The notes beneath the pieces were generated by a model, which saw only the letters and a program-made list of their open reading frames with translations, was not told where the DNA came from and did not search any database. Positions 43,649 through 54,221 of a DNA stretch of 64,000 nt are shown one piece after another (the first letter of the stretch is position 1; every line of letters starts with the position of its first letter). The position numbers were made by a program, and so were the translations under genes. Source of the stretch: Molanna angustata. Its lineage: Eukaryota > Arthropoda > Insecta > Trichoptera > Molannidae. The DNA lies in assembly GCA_963576475.1 (NCBI GenBank), contig OY754987.1:8612666-8676665 (forward strand), written 5' to 3'.

Positions 43649-44016
43649 GGTACTGCCTCCCTGACCAGCCAGCTGGTTAAAAATTATTTGACCAACACCA
43701 ATTTAGTTAATAAATTAAAATTACAAATTACTTTGTTTACATCACAAGTGGTGTAAACAAAGTAATTTGTAATTTTAATTTATTAGTTAAAATGTGCCAC
43801 AAAATTATAGCTACGACGTATAAAGATACCAATTTAGTTATTTTATTTTAATATTTTAGTTACATTTTTTTAATATATAATGCAACTGGCTCACGCCAGT
43901 CGCAATTATAACTACAAACAAACCTAACCAACCTATTTTTACCAAACTTTTGTAGGTTAGGTTTAAAAAATCGGTGTACATCCTAGGCTATCCTGGCTGG
44001 TCAGGGAAGCAGTACC
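43649..44016. mobile_element. MITE-5 (368 bp) with 9-bp target duplication
   Basis: The inverted ends GGTACTGCCTCCCTGACCAG and CTGGTCAGGGAAGCAGTACC are flanked by TTTTCACTC (43640-43648 and 44017-44025). The interior holds a 40-bp palindrome (43704-43790) and the core and one arm of MITE-7. It is non-coding. The 9-bp duplication suggests a Mutator-like origin. Confidence 0.85.
43704..43790. repeat. 40-bp near-perfect hairpin inside MITE-5
   Basis: Arms of about 41 bp carrying 'AATTACAAATTACTTTGTTT' and its reverse complement meet at 'CACAAGTGGTG'. One mismatch is near the centre and one near the base. Confidence 0.8.
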
Positions 44017-44059
44017 TTTTCACTCACATTTACTGGTTAAAATTCCCCTAATATTTATT

Positions 44060-44480
44060 TACTTTTTAGAGAACAATTGCTTCGGACGGTAAGGTCCTTA
44101 CTTTACTTTTCGTGTGGCTCTGGTATTTGTATCCTCTTCGCCCATAGTACATATGGGTAGCGTCTGAGTGTTGTAGCCTTGGATCAAGTTCTGTCAACCA
44201 TTCCACCGCCTTCGGTCTAGCTTCGTGGATATCCTGGAGTGTGCCGCTAAATTTCCTGAGCTGGCAGTCTTGCATCGTGTGCTTTACTGTCTGCTCAGCT
44301 CCACATTCACAGTCTGGGTTCTCCCTCTTCCTCTATCTTCAGAGCAAGAAGTTACAGCAACCTTGTTCCGTTCTTACCCTGTTTTGCTGTACCCATATTT
44401 TCGTGGCAGGTCGAATCCAGGTATTCGGGTTGTTGGGTCCACAATAAGGTGGTTGTTCTGTACGTTCACATTGACTCATC
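44060..44480 (-). pseudogene. LINE-K pol C-terminus
   Basis: The minus strand reads, after degraded upstream codons, 'ENPDCECGAEQTVKHTMQD' and CQLRKFSGTLQDIHEARP, then 'KAVEWLTELDPRL'. The CxC-H-C zinc-finger-like motif is intact and related to that at 30700-30833. It is followed by unrelated tail sequence. Confidence 0.7.
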
Positions 44481-44759
44481 TCTCTTTTCAAGCGGATTCA
44501 ACACTGAAGTCCTCTGCCTCAACTGTCCGAATTGGGTACCGGGAACTTAGCCTTTATGGGAAGATGTCGTCAAATACTGGCAAGTGTGGATTGTTTTTTA
44601 TTTTGTTTTTCTGTCTGGCCCTTATTGGCTTATCAGCTGAAATATGAAAAAGTTAATTTGGAGTTATGGAGATACATACACTATTAGTTGGGTTGGGTTT
44701 ATATATAGCATAAGCATTTTTGTCTAATTTAGGGAATGTACAAGGAAGTTCAACATTTA

Positions 44760-45140
44760 TTAATGTTTATATTTGTATCTTCTTGTACATGTAATTTGTA
44801 CACTGGCGGGTTTATTGCTAAACGGCTGTTTCTTCCAACCAACTAGGGTTGATGTTGTTATTCAATACAACATGTACTATGGCAATAAGGTTTTGACATG
44901 ACAAAAATAAATATGATAAAAATACCAGAAGAAATTAAAAAAACAAAAAAAAATTAACATAATAACAGTTCAAAGCAATGATAGGAAAACAAAACGACAG
45001 GGGAGGAAGAAATCAGGTATTATCAGATATATATTTTTGCTTAAACCTTTTCTTGGATATGTTTGATGAGATAGCCGACGTAATATCAGGACTTAGACTA
45101 TTCCATAGCCTTGATGATTTTACTTCAAAGGAAGAGTCAA
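44760..45140 (-). pseudogene. LINE-L, CR1-like C-terminus plus 3' UTR
   Basis: The minus strand at 45140-45010 reads 'SFEVKSSRLWNSLSPDITS' and 'AISSNISKKRFKQKYI', the usual end of CR1-like ORF2 ('..LWNSLP..I....S...FK'). The following UTR includes 'TTGGTTGGAAGAAACAG' and 'GGCAATAAACCCGCCA'-like words, repeated at 62115-62200. Confidence 0.6.
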
Positions 45141-45447
45141 GAATTTAGTTCTATGAAATGAAATAGATTATATCTTTATTCAAGAAAATATTCATTCTAA
45201 AACAAAATTATCTAACTCATTTTATGTAGTTATATTACACAAAAACACGTTATTTTTATCATTTTTTCCATATTCGTTAAAACTACGGATTAACCAAACA
45301 ATATGATTATGGACAGCGATTTTGATAGCGATAGAGCGAAATTCGTTTACCTACTTCGATTCTCTATTTAACAAAAATGTAACATTGTTTCTTATAATAA
45401 TAATAATTATTATTGAGCTTGTGTTAATTTGTTTATTTAATTATTAT
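45141..45447. other. AT-rich stretch, nothing recognised
   Basis: No family or coding signal was seen. Confidence 0.4.
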
Positions 45448-46029
45448 GGCCCGGTATTACAGTCGGCCCTTAACTCATTGAGTTTGTTTAATTCAAGATT
45501 AATGTTAAGGGGAGACTGAATCAATTTCCGTATTACAGTGCAATATGACATGTCAGTTACTAAATCTTCAATTATAGACATATTTTACTTTTTCTGTGGT
45601 TATTATCTGTCAAATTTTAAATAACCTCAAATAATACGAACTACAAAACGGGACGCTACGACTTGAAATACTATTGTTTTACTATCCAACATGGCTAATT
45701 TAATTTTTTTCACCAAAATAATGCTTTTAAATGCCCATGTTTGTTTCAATATGGCTGTCAGTTTGTTTTGTTGTGTGGCGCCACCGTCGATACAACTAAC
45801 GCCTCTAGTGATAGAACACTGAAACTACACGCGTTGCCTAGCAACGAGTCGAGAAATGACAGTTGACTCACCGTTAAGTACCTACTTAATCCGCCAGAAA
45901 CGTTGAGTTAAATATTTGTCGTTTTAGTGACGTATTTGAGGTAAGATTAGGCCTAAACGGACACTGTAATACGTTTTATTTTTGTAAAGCTTGAGTTTAG
46001 CTCTTAAACTGAGACTGTAATACCGGCCC
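45448..46029. mobile_element. MITE-1, copy 2 (582 bp)
   Basis: The ends GGCCCGGTATTACAGTC and GACTGTAATACCGGCCC form the outer inverted repeat. Inner inverted words CGTATTACAGTG (left) and CACTGTAATACG (right) are intact here. It matches 2161-2722 along its length with small indels. AT flanks both ends. Confidence 0.85.
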
Positions 46030-46084
46030 ATGTTTTTGGATGAAATTTAGGGCTATGACAGTAGTTTTGTGTGACCCAAAAATG

Positions 46085-46516
46085 CCAATTAAACTGAAAT
46101 GAAAAATATATCAGACAATTGTCAGACCTGCGCTACTGTATGGCTCCGAATGTTGGACGATGTACAACACCTTCCATAGGCAAATGGAAACCACCGAGTT
46201 GCGTATGCTAAGATGGTCAGCGGGAGTGTCTCTAAAAGACAAAATAAAAAGTTCATACATTCGCGGAAGCTTAGGAGTGACAGGCATTAAAAATAAATTA
46301 GACGAACGACAATTGAGATGGTATGGTCACATATTAAAAAGACCCGAGGATCACATTGTGAACCAGGCTATTGCCGTAGATATCCCCCGATCAACGAATA
46401 GGGGAAAACCAAAAAATACATGGATGGCACAAAGGAGTTCACAATTGATGAAACAAGAATTAACATCGGAAGCGGCCCAGAATCGAAAAGTGTACAGCCT
46501 GAGGACGATTCATTGA
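46085..46516 (+). pseudogene. RTE-like LINE post-RT region
   Basis: The plus strand reads 'TIVRPALLYGSECWT', then MYNTFHRQMETTELRML, RWSAGVSLKDKIKSSYIRG, 'LDERQLRWYGHILKRPED' and a GRGRP-equivalent 'NRGKPKNTW'. The block order is standard for the C-terminal half of RTE-like ORF2. It fades out before the stop. Confidence 0.75.
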
Positions 46517-46825
46517 CGATAAATTGGGAAGAGGCCAGGAAGAAGAAGTATTTGTAAAATTTTTATATTTTTATTTCATGTTTATTTATTTGTTTGTGTT
46601 AATTTGATTATTTGCTGATATTTTGGAGCAAATCATCCAATAGGATGCAATGCCTTAAAAATAAAAATAAAATAAAAAACCTTGCCCAGAAAATATTCAT
46701 CCTATACTTACAGAATGTTTTATGAGTTGCTATGTTACGACTATACAGATTATTTTTCAATGTCGAAAAATCGAAATAAAATGAATTTTTAACTAGCATT
46801 TTTTATTTTTTTACATATTTTAAAT

Positions 46826-47460
46826 CGAATATTTTTTTGAAGGTTGCATACATATCGCTTGCTGAGAAATTGGAGTGTACTATGTCCATAAAACCTTGTT
46901 AAGAGATATGAGGGTTCAAAGTTTAAAAAAAATATTTTTTAAAAACATTTATTAAAGTTCAGTTATCAAACACAATATCAATAATACACCAACAGTATGA
47001 TTATTTTGCAAAATATTATCAAATTCTGATCATTTGTCCCTTAAATAAAAAAAAATAACTAATGCGAAAAATAGGATAAAAAGCAACAAACTGAATGTTT
47101 TTTTAACGGATATAGTGCATAAAATATACATAAATGTATCTGCATTGTCAGTTTAAAAAAGTAAAAATTGGACATAGTACACTCCAATCCTCAGCAAGCG
47201 ATATATGCAAACATTGGATTTTTTCCTTGTCGTGAGTCAAATGATTTTTTTTGACATTTTTTTAACATCTCAATTGAGACGAAGTTGGAATATAATTGGA
47301 GAACCAGGAACTCAAGGCACCTACAGGACCTATGATCTGTCATCGGCTGGTTTACGTGATCACTTTATGCGCTTGCGCAACGTTCACCAATTATGCCTTC
47401 TTATTGAGTTCCCTTATCAATGCAATTTTGAAAGTTCTATATATTTTAATAATCAGAAAT
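46826..47460 (+). mobile_element. Fam-E, diverged copy split by MITE-6
   Basis: The head start 'TCGAATATTTTTTTGAAGG' (46826-) is separated from 'GCAAACATTGGATTTTTT' (47207-) by MITE-6. The body follows in forward orientation to 'CAATTTTGAAAGTTCTATAT'. Confidence 0.7.
46852..47204. mobile_element. MITE-6 (353 bp), nested in Fam-E
   Basis: The ends ATATCGCTTGCTGAG...GGAGTGTACTATGTCC and the reverse complement GGACATAGTACACTCC...CTCAGCAAGCGATAT give TIRs of about 37 bp. The interior is AT-rich and non-coding. Removing it restores a continuous Fam-E head. Confidence 0.85.
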
Positions 47461-48497
47461 AGATATCTTTACATTTTTTCTTGTAATTTTTCTAGCCCAC
47501 TCATATATCGTGTTACCTTGGCAGACATATTATATATTGGTACAATTGATTAATTTTCATTTTCATTTGATTAATATTGGTACAAACCTGGGTACCTACT
47601 GAGTACAATATTATATACGTACATCTTCCATTATCTCTATTACATATATTACACGTGCGTGAGTTAAGACTCAGAGGAAATGAAACAGACCGATATTATT
47701 TGTTGTTTTCATTAATATATTGGTTTATTGTGGTCTGTAATTGTACTAATATTATTTACTAAAATGTATGACATATTATATTGAATGATATATAGGAATA
47801 TGAGCTTGTGGTAAACCACGGCCCGGGGTCCTAATTAAGTCTACAAAAGTAATCCTGAAATTAACGAGTGGATTGTGGCCAACTCTAAACTCTCCGCACC
47901 ATACTAAGCGTTCATTTTTTTTCTTGAAATGTTGACAATCTCTAAATCCATTTTTATGAAGAACATTTATATTAGATTCTTAAACAAATATAAGATTCCC
48001 AGAGGACATAAGTTTTCACAATACACCAAACACACAAAAACATTGTCACAAAACTCATAGTACGCACTTTCTACATGATACCTGTTGAGAAATTTTAAGT
48101 TAAATTGGATTACAAGCAAGATGAGCACGTATGAAACATCGAACAGTATTGATGAGGCGATGTATACATATTATGTGTCAAGATAAAAGAATGCGATGCG
48201 GTGTTAGGTTCTTACTGACTTGTCTATAGAGACACATACAATATCAATATGAAGTTGATCACTCAATTTTCCCATACAGAAGCTATTTTATTTTTGCTAT
48301 ATACATTTTTCATACAAATATGAAATTTATTTTACATTGATATGGCAGACCATAGATTTTTTTCTTTAAATTTTGACAATCCTTGAATGCATTTTTAATG
48401 AACGTATTTTTATTGTATCAAAAATTTAAACAGTATAAAAATACCTCGTTTTTCAAGACCGTGAGAGCATTTTGAAAATTTTGACAGATGAAATCAT
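47461..48497. other. Mostly unassigned; Fam-C head at 47870
   Basis: 'ACGAGTGGATTGTGGCCAAC' (about 47863-47882) is a Fam-C start that soon loses similarity. The rest is AT-rich without recognised families. Confidence 0.4.
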
Positions 48498-48750
48498 TCA
48501 CATCATAGAGAAGAAATTAACGGATATCTATGGAAAACTAATCAGCTCTAAGTTTATGGACTTAACATATAAGATATCAATATGAATTCAATCGGACTTA
48601 TAGTTTTGGCTCTAGAGAGGACACAAACAAAACAACGTAAATGATGAAATCATAGAGAAGAAATTAAAAGTTGTGTATGGAAAACTAATATGATGTAAAT
48701 ATGAAGTCGATCGGACTTATAGTTTGGGCTGTTGAGAGGACACAAAAAGG
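48498..48750 (+). repeat. Diverged tandem duplication (about 145 bp x 2)
   Basis: 'CATAGAGAAGAAATTAA', 'TATGGAAAACTAAT', 'ATCGGACTTATAGTTT' and 'GAGAGGACACAAA' occur in the same order at 48505-48620 and 48650-48748, with point and length differences. Confidence 0.7.
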
Positions 48751-48859
48751 ATTATTTGGTACGCCGAACGCCGTACGCTCAAAAGACCTCAAAAATGATG
48801 GTCCGACGACAAAGCCGCTATGGGGGGTAAAAATTGTCTGCAAGCAGCAACCGACAGAA

Positions 48860-48972
48860 AGAAATGGAAGGGTATGGAAGAGGCCTATATCCAGCAGTGG
48901 AGGAGAGAGGGCTGAAGAAGAAGAAGTCTACTTCTTATGAATGAATATGTCCTCTAGGACATATTCATTCTA
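48860..48972 (+). pseudogene. LINE extreme C-terminus followed by a 15-bp hairpin
   Basis: 'KKWKGMEEAYIQQWRREG' then stop matches the last residues of RTE-like ORF2. Just after it, GAATGAATATGTCCT and AGGACATATTCATTC (about 48940-48971) form a perfect stem with a 2-nt loop before an A-rich tail. Confidence 0.65.
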
Positions 48973-49099
48973 TAAAATAAAATAAAATAATAAAAAATAA
49001 CATAAAAAATAATGAAGTAGGTAAAAATAGAATAAAGATAGAATTACGAAAATATTAAAATGCAATCTGTCAGCTAAAAACTTAACTAAAGCTATTAAT

Positions 49100-49590
49100 A
49101 CTTGGGCCGATATTGACATATTCTTTTGGAATTATTAAATGGTCAAAAACAGATTTAGATAGTTTAGAAAGAACAATTAGAACGCGTTTAACTAAATTTC
49201 GTTGTCATCATCCTAATTCCGCGATTGAACAACTCCATTTGCCTAGGAATTTAGGAGGTAGGGGTATTATAAAAATAACATCGTTACATAATAATCAAAT
49301 TGAATCGCTAAAAACTTTCTTTCACAAAAAATCTGATAGTTCTTTAATGCATAAAGTAATCTGTGAGGCGGACAAAAATTTAACAACATTAAATTTAAAT
49401 TACGAGAATGCCAATAACAATATTATAAATATAAATGACGACCTTCTAAATTCGTGGCTAAATAAAATAATTCATTCTATACATCCAAAATTTCACAACC
49501 AACCTTATGTTGACAAAATTTGGTCAAACAAATGGTTGAGTATTGGTGATTTGGACGCGGATTTAGAAGGTTTTCTTATCATGTTATGTA
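49100..49590 (+). pseudogene. R2/R4-like LINE, post-RT fragment
   Basis: The frame reads ILTYSFGIIKWSKTDLD, 'SLERTIRTRLTKFRCHHPN', SAIEQLHLPRNLGGRGI and 'DLDADLEGF'. This matches the region between reverse transcriptase and the C-terminal endonuclease of R2/R4-type LINEs. A frameshift lies near 49100 (the 'AINTWA' codons are in another frame). It stops abruptly at 49570 where the palindrome and the Penelope-like element begin. Confidence 0.65.
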
Positions 49591-49623
49591 CTAGATAATC
49601 TAGTACATAACATGATAAGAAAA
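49571..49623. repeat. Perfect 26-bp inverted repeat at a retroelement junction
   Basis: Arms 49571-49596 and 49598-49623 are exact reverse complements with a single central base. The right arm reads on into the Penelope-like frame, so the left arm is an inverted copy of that element's truncated 5' end. Confidence 0.85.
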
Positions 49624-50166
49624 AAGAAAAAGAAGTTCTTCCTAACTGCGGTTGCTCCAGGACTTACATCTCAACCAGAAAATTCAGATAAATGGGTAAA
49701 ACTAAGTTATATTGGCAAAACATCTATAAAAACCGGTAATATAATTAAGAAAATAGCCAAAAAGAAGATTGCTTTTTACAACCCAAAAACATTAGGTAAA
49801 GCATTAGTAAATAATAAAGACAAAATAGATCCAGTCAACAATAGTGGTGTCTATGAGTTGAATTGCAATACGTGCACGGGTTCATACATTGGTCAAACTG
49901 GTAGAACATTTAAACAAAGAATAACTGAACATTTAAGATGTAAAAGACTAAATCAAGATACTTCTAATTTTGCTGCCCATTTAAACGAACTACAACATGA
50001 ATTTACAATAGACAATAATGTTCAAATTCTACATAAATGTAATAAAGGGAGAAAATTAGACAGATTAGAGATACTAGAAATTAATAGAGTAAAAAATAAT
50101 ATGAACAAGACACTTATTAATTTACAAACAGATTTCTCTACTTCACCTCTACTTAAACCGCTATAA
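49612..50166 (+). pseudogene. Penelope-type GIY-YIG endonuclease, C-terminal part
   Basis: The frame of 184 residues is open to TAA (50164-50166). Residues 30-65 (KLSYIGKTSIKTGNIIKKI) correspond to the RT-EN linker. The GIY-YIG nuclease begins at GVYELNCNTC (79-88) and continues SYIGQTGRTFKQRITEH (91-107) with the family's Tyr, Arg and His/Glu positions present; 'FAAHLNELQH' (120-129) follows. The enzyme nicks target DNA for insertion. The ATG at 49612 is only the first Met after the truncation point. The frame itself is undamaged, so the insertion is young, but without its RT it cannot act alone. Confidence 0.8.
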
Positions 50167-50170
50167 ATAT

Positions 50171-51630
50171 TTATAAATATATTATTCATATACCAAGTAA
50201 TCAATAATAAGGAATGGTATTTCCAACCATTTATCATTATATATTATGTAAACAAACAACTCAATGCTTTTGAATTTTACTGCCCCAATATATTTTGTTA
50301 CAGGTACACAGTTAATCTATAAATATATTATTCATATACCAAGTAATCAATAATAAGGAATGGTATTTCCAACCATTTATCATTATATATTATGTAAACA
50401 AACAACTCAATGCTTTTGAATTTTACTGCCCCAATATATTTTGTTACAGGTACACAGTTAATCTATAAATATATTATTCATATACCAAGTAATCAATAAT
50501 AAGGAATGGTATTTCCAACCATTTATCATTATATATTATGTAAACAAACAACTCAATGCTTTTGAATTTTACTGCCCCAATATATTTTGTTACAGGTACA
50601 CAGTTAATCTATAAATATATTATTCATATACCAAGTAATCAATAATAAGGAATGGTATTTCCAACCATTTATCATTATATATTATGTAAACAAACAACTC
50701 AATGCTTTTGAATTTTACTGCCCCAATATATTTTGTTACAGGTACACAGTTAATCTATAAATATATTATTCATATACCAAGTAATCAATAATAAGGAATG
50801 GTATTTCCAACCATTTATCATTATATATTATGTAAACAAACAACTCAATGCTTTTGAATTTTACTGCCCCAATATATTTTGTTACAGGTACACAGTTAAT
50901 CTATAAATATATTATTCATATACCAAGTAATCAATAATAAGGAATGGTATTTCCAACCATTTATCATTATATATTATGTAAACAAACAACTCAATGCTTT
51001 TGAATTTTACTGCCCCAATATATTTTGTTACAGGTACACAGTTAATCTATAAATATATTATTCATATACCAAGTAATCAATAATAAGGAATGGTATTTCC
51101 AACCATTTATCATTATATATTATGTAAACAAACAACTCAATGCTTTTGAATTTTACTGCCCCAATATATTTTGTTACAGGTACACAGTTAATCTATAAAT
51201 ATATTATTCATATACCAAGTAATCAATAATAAGGAATGGTATTTCCAACCATTTATCATTATATATTATGTAAACAAACAACTCAATGCTTTTGAATTTT
51301 ACTGCCCCAATATATTTTGTTACAGGTACACAGTTAATCTATAAATATATTATTCATATACCAAGTAATCAATAATAAGGAATGGTATTTCCAACCATTT
51401 ATCATTATATATTATGTAAACAAACAACTCAATGCTTTTGAATTTTACTGCCCCAATATATTTTGTTACAGGTACACAGTTAATCTATAAATATATTATT
51501 CATATACCAAGTAATCAATAATAAGGAATGGTATTTCCAACCATTTATTATTATATATTATGTAAACAAACAACTCAATGCTTTTGAATTTTACTGCCCC
51601 AATATATTTTGTTACAGGTACACAGTTAAT
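50171..51630 (+). repeat. 146-bp tandem repeat, exactly ten copies
   Basis: Units start at 50171, 50317, 50463, 50609, 50755, 50901, 51047, 51193, 51339 and 51485. The copies are almost identical; I see one base change at the start of the first unit and one (TTATCATT to TTATTATT) in the last. Each unit contains 'TTTTGTTACAGGTACACAG'. The array starts 4 bp after the stop codon of the GIY-YIG frame. Confidence 0.95.
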
Positions 51631-51944
51631 CCTTACATTGCTGTTCTCAACCATTGGTCACAGAACTTCAATAATAGATACAGACACCATCATGCCATGT
51701 TCCAGCAGCATTCAATAATTTTGCAATATAAATTATTTAATTTCTTTTTGTATTTGTACGTTCCGCTTTGTTTGCTAGTTTTCTTTGTCAGTTCTTTCTA
51801 GCAACACTAATTGAACTGACGGAAAAAGAGAAAAAAAAAAAATAAATAAATAAATAAATAAATAAATAAACAAAAACAAAAAAAAAAATGTTGCAAACCC
51901 CTTAACCAGATATTATATAAACACCAACCACCTCTTGTTTTTTC

Positions 51945-51987
51945 ACACTTTGAAAATGGTCACTGGATGACCGAAACTAGTCAGTGT
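51945..51987 (+). ncRNA. Hammerhead-like relic at the Penelope 3' end
   Basis: Stem I ACACU/AGUGU pairs perfectly. Stem II is GGUCA-CUGGA-UGACC, then GAAA, stem III C(UA)G and UC. The core reads UUGAAAA instead of CUGANGA, so C3 and the catalytic G8 are lost. Position and layout agree with hammerheads known from Penelope-like elements; this copy should be inactive. Confidence 0.5.
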
Positions 51988-52036
51988 CATTAAATTAGTA
52001 GAACTGAAAACTTTGGTTTTATTTTACCATTCCAAA

Positions 52037-52862
52037 TTAATTTATTATTTGAGTTTTGTGTGTCTGTGTGTGTGTCTGTCTGTCCCCCCCTGATAACTTT
52101 TGATCCAATCAATTTACAGAGCCCAAAATTTCAGAATATATAAACAGTTATAGGCCTACAAAACTTCTATACTCAGAATTGTGAATTTTTGTTTCAATCA
52201 GGGGTTATCAACTTTTGAAATTTTGGTTTATTTTTCAATATATCTCAGAAACCATACAAGCTAGAATGCTGAAAATTGGTATAAACATAGACAAATACAA
52301 AATCTCAAACAAGTTTTTTTTTTTAAATTCTAGGGTTTCTCAAACATTTTTTTTTAAGAAAAATATTTTTTTATGATAAATTTATGAGTTTAACTGCCTA
52401 TATTTTGAATTTTTTTTTAAATATCGAAAAAAGCCGAAACACCCCAACTAGATAATTTAATTTTCTATAAAAAATATTACATTGTATTAGCACATCTCAA
52501 ATTTTTGTTAACAATTTTTATAAAAATTGAATTTAGTGACGACATTGCTTCATACAATTTGTATGGCAATAGCCTACACACAATATCTAAGAAGACTTAA
52601 TAGTTTGATACTAATCTCCAAACATACATACATACCCTCATACATACATACCATCATGCTGTTTTCATATTCTGGGTAGGATCAAAGGACTGACCTCCAT
52701 ACTATCCTATCTTGACATAGGTACATGTGTTGTATAGAAAACCAAATATCTTAAAATATTAAATAATTTGTATTTATGGGTTTATAGTTTGGTACTTATT
52801 CTTCAACTATACATACTATCGCTATCGACAGTTGGATCTCATGTGTTACATGCAACTAGTAA
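52037..52862 (-). mobile_element. Fam-B repeat, long minus copy
   Basis: The reverse complement of 39966-40805, from the GT/AC run through 'GCATGATGGTATGTATGTAT' to CTAGTTGCATGTAACACATG at its right end. The two long copies are inverted relative to each other and 11 kb apart. Confidence 0.85.
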
Positions 52863-53950
52863 TTTAAAACATCAGTTTCTAGCATTTTATGTATATGCGA
52901 TGAACACTGCTTGTGTTATGTCTCGCCTAAAACGAAATTCCATTGTGAAATTCTTTGTATGGCTTTTGGGTCTGGCTCAAATTGTGTTCTGTTCTATGTT
53001 CAAAGGGAATCGTTTGGTTGGTATTCGATAAATTTTATTTCAATTGTATGACATTTATTTTCTAAATACTCGTATTCTACGTATGCGAACCTCCTATTTT
53101 AAAATATACTTAATAAATCGTACATATTATGTTCTGTCTGATTTGAATTAATTCGCGGTAAAACGTGCTGAAAATTTAGAAGGAATTTTTTTAATTAATT
53201 TACAACTTCATATTAAGGAAACCGTTCCTAGAACCATCATTCCCACTTTGCAGCACTTTTTTAGTGCTTGAAATCAGAAAGTTGTTTGTGTAAACAATTC
53301 TGAAAAATATTTAATAAAAATTATTGAACTACGTATCCTATGATAAAGATATAAGAGCCAAGGTTAAAAAAACTCTGTACCCACGGAAGTAAATAAAATA
53401 AATCTAACATAAATCTAACATAATCTATTTGACTAATCATAAATCTTAAATAAATAAAATAAAAAAGTATATAATAGGTCAATATACATAACTACAACTG
53501 GGTCCTGAAATAGACCGAAATCAAATTATGGATGCCTTGATAATGTTAATTTAATAATGTTAATGAATACATGACAATTATAAATTAAAGAAAAATATTA
53601 ATTATAAATTAAATTATTTTTTTATGGCGCTGGCCGATTTATCAATAACAATTAAGCACCACAATTAATAACACTCAATTATTATTATAACCATTATACA
53701 CTTCCTCATAACACTTAGCAGATTAATGCGTAAATTGTAAATTATTTAATATAACAAAATAAATTCAATTGGGAATAGTTCACCCATCCAGATACTTAAC
53801 ATATCAAAGGATTAGGCTCTGGGGAGGTCTCTATACTACCTATCAGCCCTACTGATTCCAAAAGGAATTGTTATTGATATCATATATAATTTTTTTGCAA
53901 TAGGAACTTAGCGCTGCATTAACTAAATAAATAAATAAATATATTAAATG
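52863..53950. other. Mostly unassigned
   Basis: The part at 53380-53560 resembles a reversed LINE 3' end (A-rich run, then 'TGGGTCCTGAAATAGACCGA'). No coding signal. Confidence 0.35.
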
Positions 53951-54221
53951 AAATAAAACACAACTTTGTGTACACCACTACAATTATAACTTTTATTCAA
54001 ATGAATAAAAATTCCTCTGCATGTTACGAGAACAAAGTTCCCTTCCTCAGAAGGATACAAAGTATACTAAAATAAATATTCAAGAGAACTTTAAACTGAT
54101 GAACTTTAGTCTTGTAACATGTAGGTAGAAGAATTTTTATTCAATTGAATAAAATATATAATACTTACTTACTTTTTGTAAGATATAATGTTAGTGGTAT
54201 ACACTAAGTTGTGTTTTATTT
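53951..54221. mobile_element. Foldback element with hammerhead-like arms
   Basis: An imperfect inverted repeat of about 270 bp has ends 'AAATAAAACACAACTT' and the reverse. Minus arm (54014-54050): CUGAGGA, A, stem II GGGAAC-UUU-GUUCUC, GUAAC, AUG. Plus arm (54096-54125): CUGAUGA, a weak stem II, GUAAC, AUG. Both arms carry GUAAC where a hammerhead needs GAAAC, so either the family is inactive or the resemblance is structural only. Confidence 0.5.

Larger units (their letters stand above)
49597..52025 (+). mobile_element. Penelope-like element, 5'-truncated
   Basis: Order: linker and GIY-YIG endonuclease ORF (to 50166), ten 146-bp tandem repeats (50171-51630), about 200 bp of unique sequence, (AAAT)n (51829-51870), then a terminal region with a hammerhead-like relic (51945-51987), ending near 52025 where a Fam-B copy starts. 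The reverse transcriptase is missing. Confidence 0.75.

Noticed and set aside
50171..51630. CRISPR-like array
   Set aside because: Units are contiguous 146-bp tandem copies without variable spacers, in a eukaryotic retroelement.
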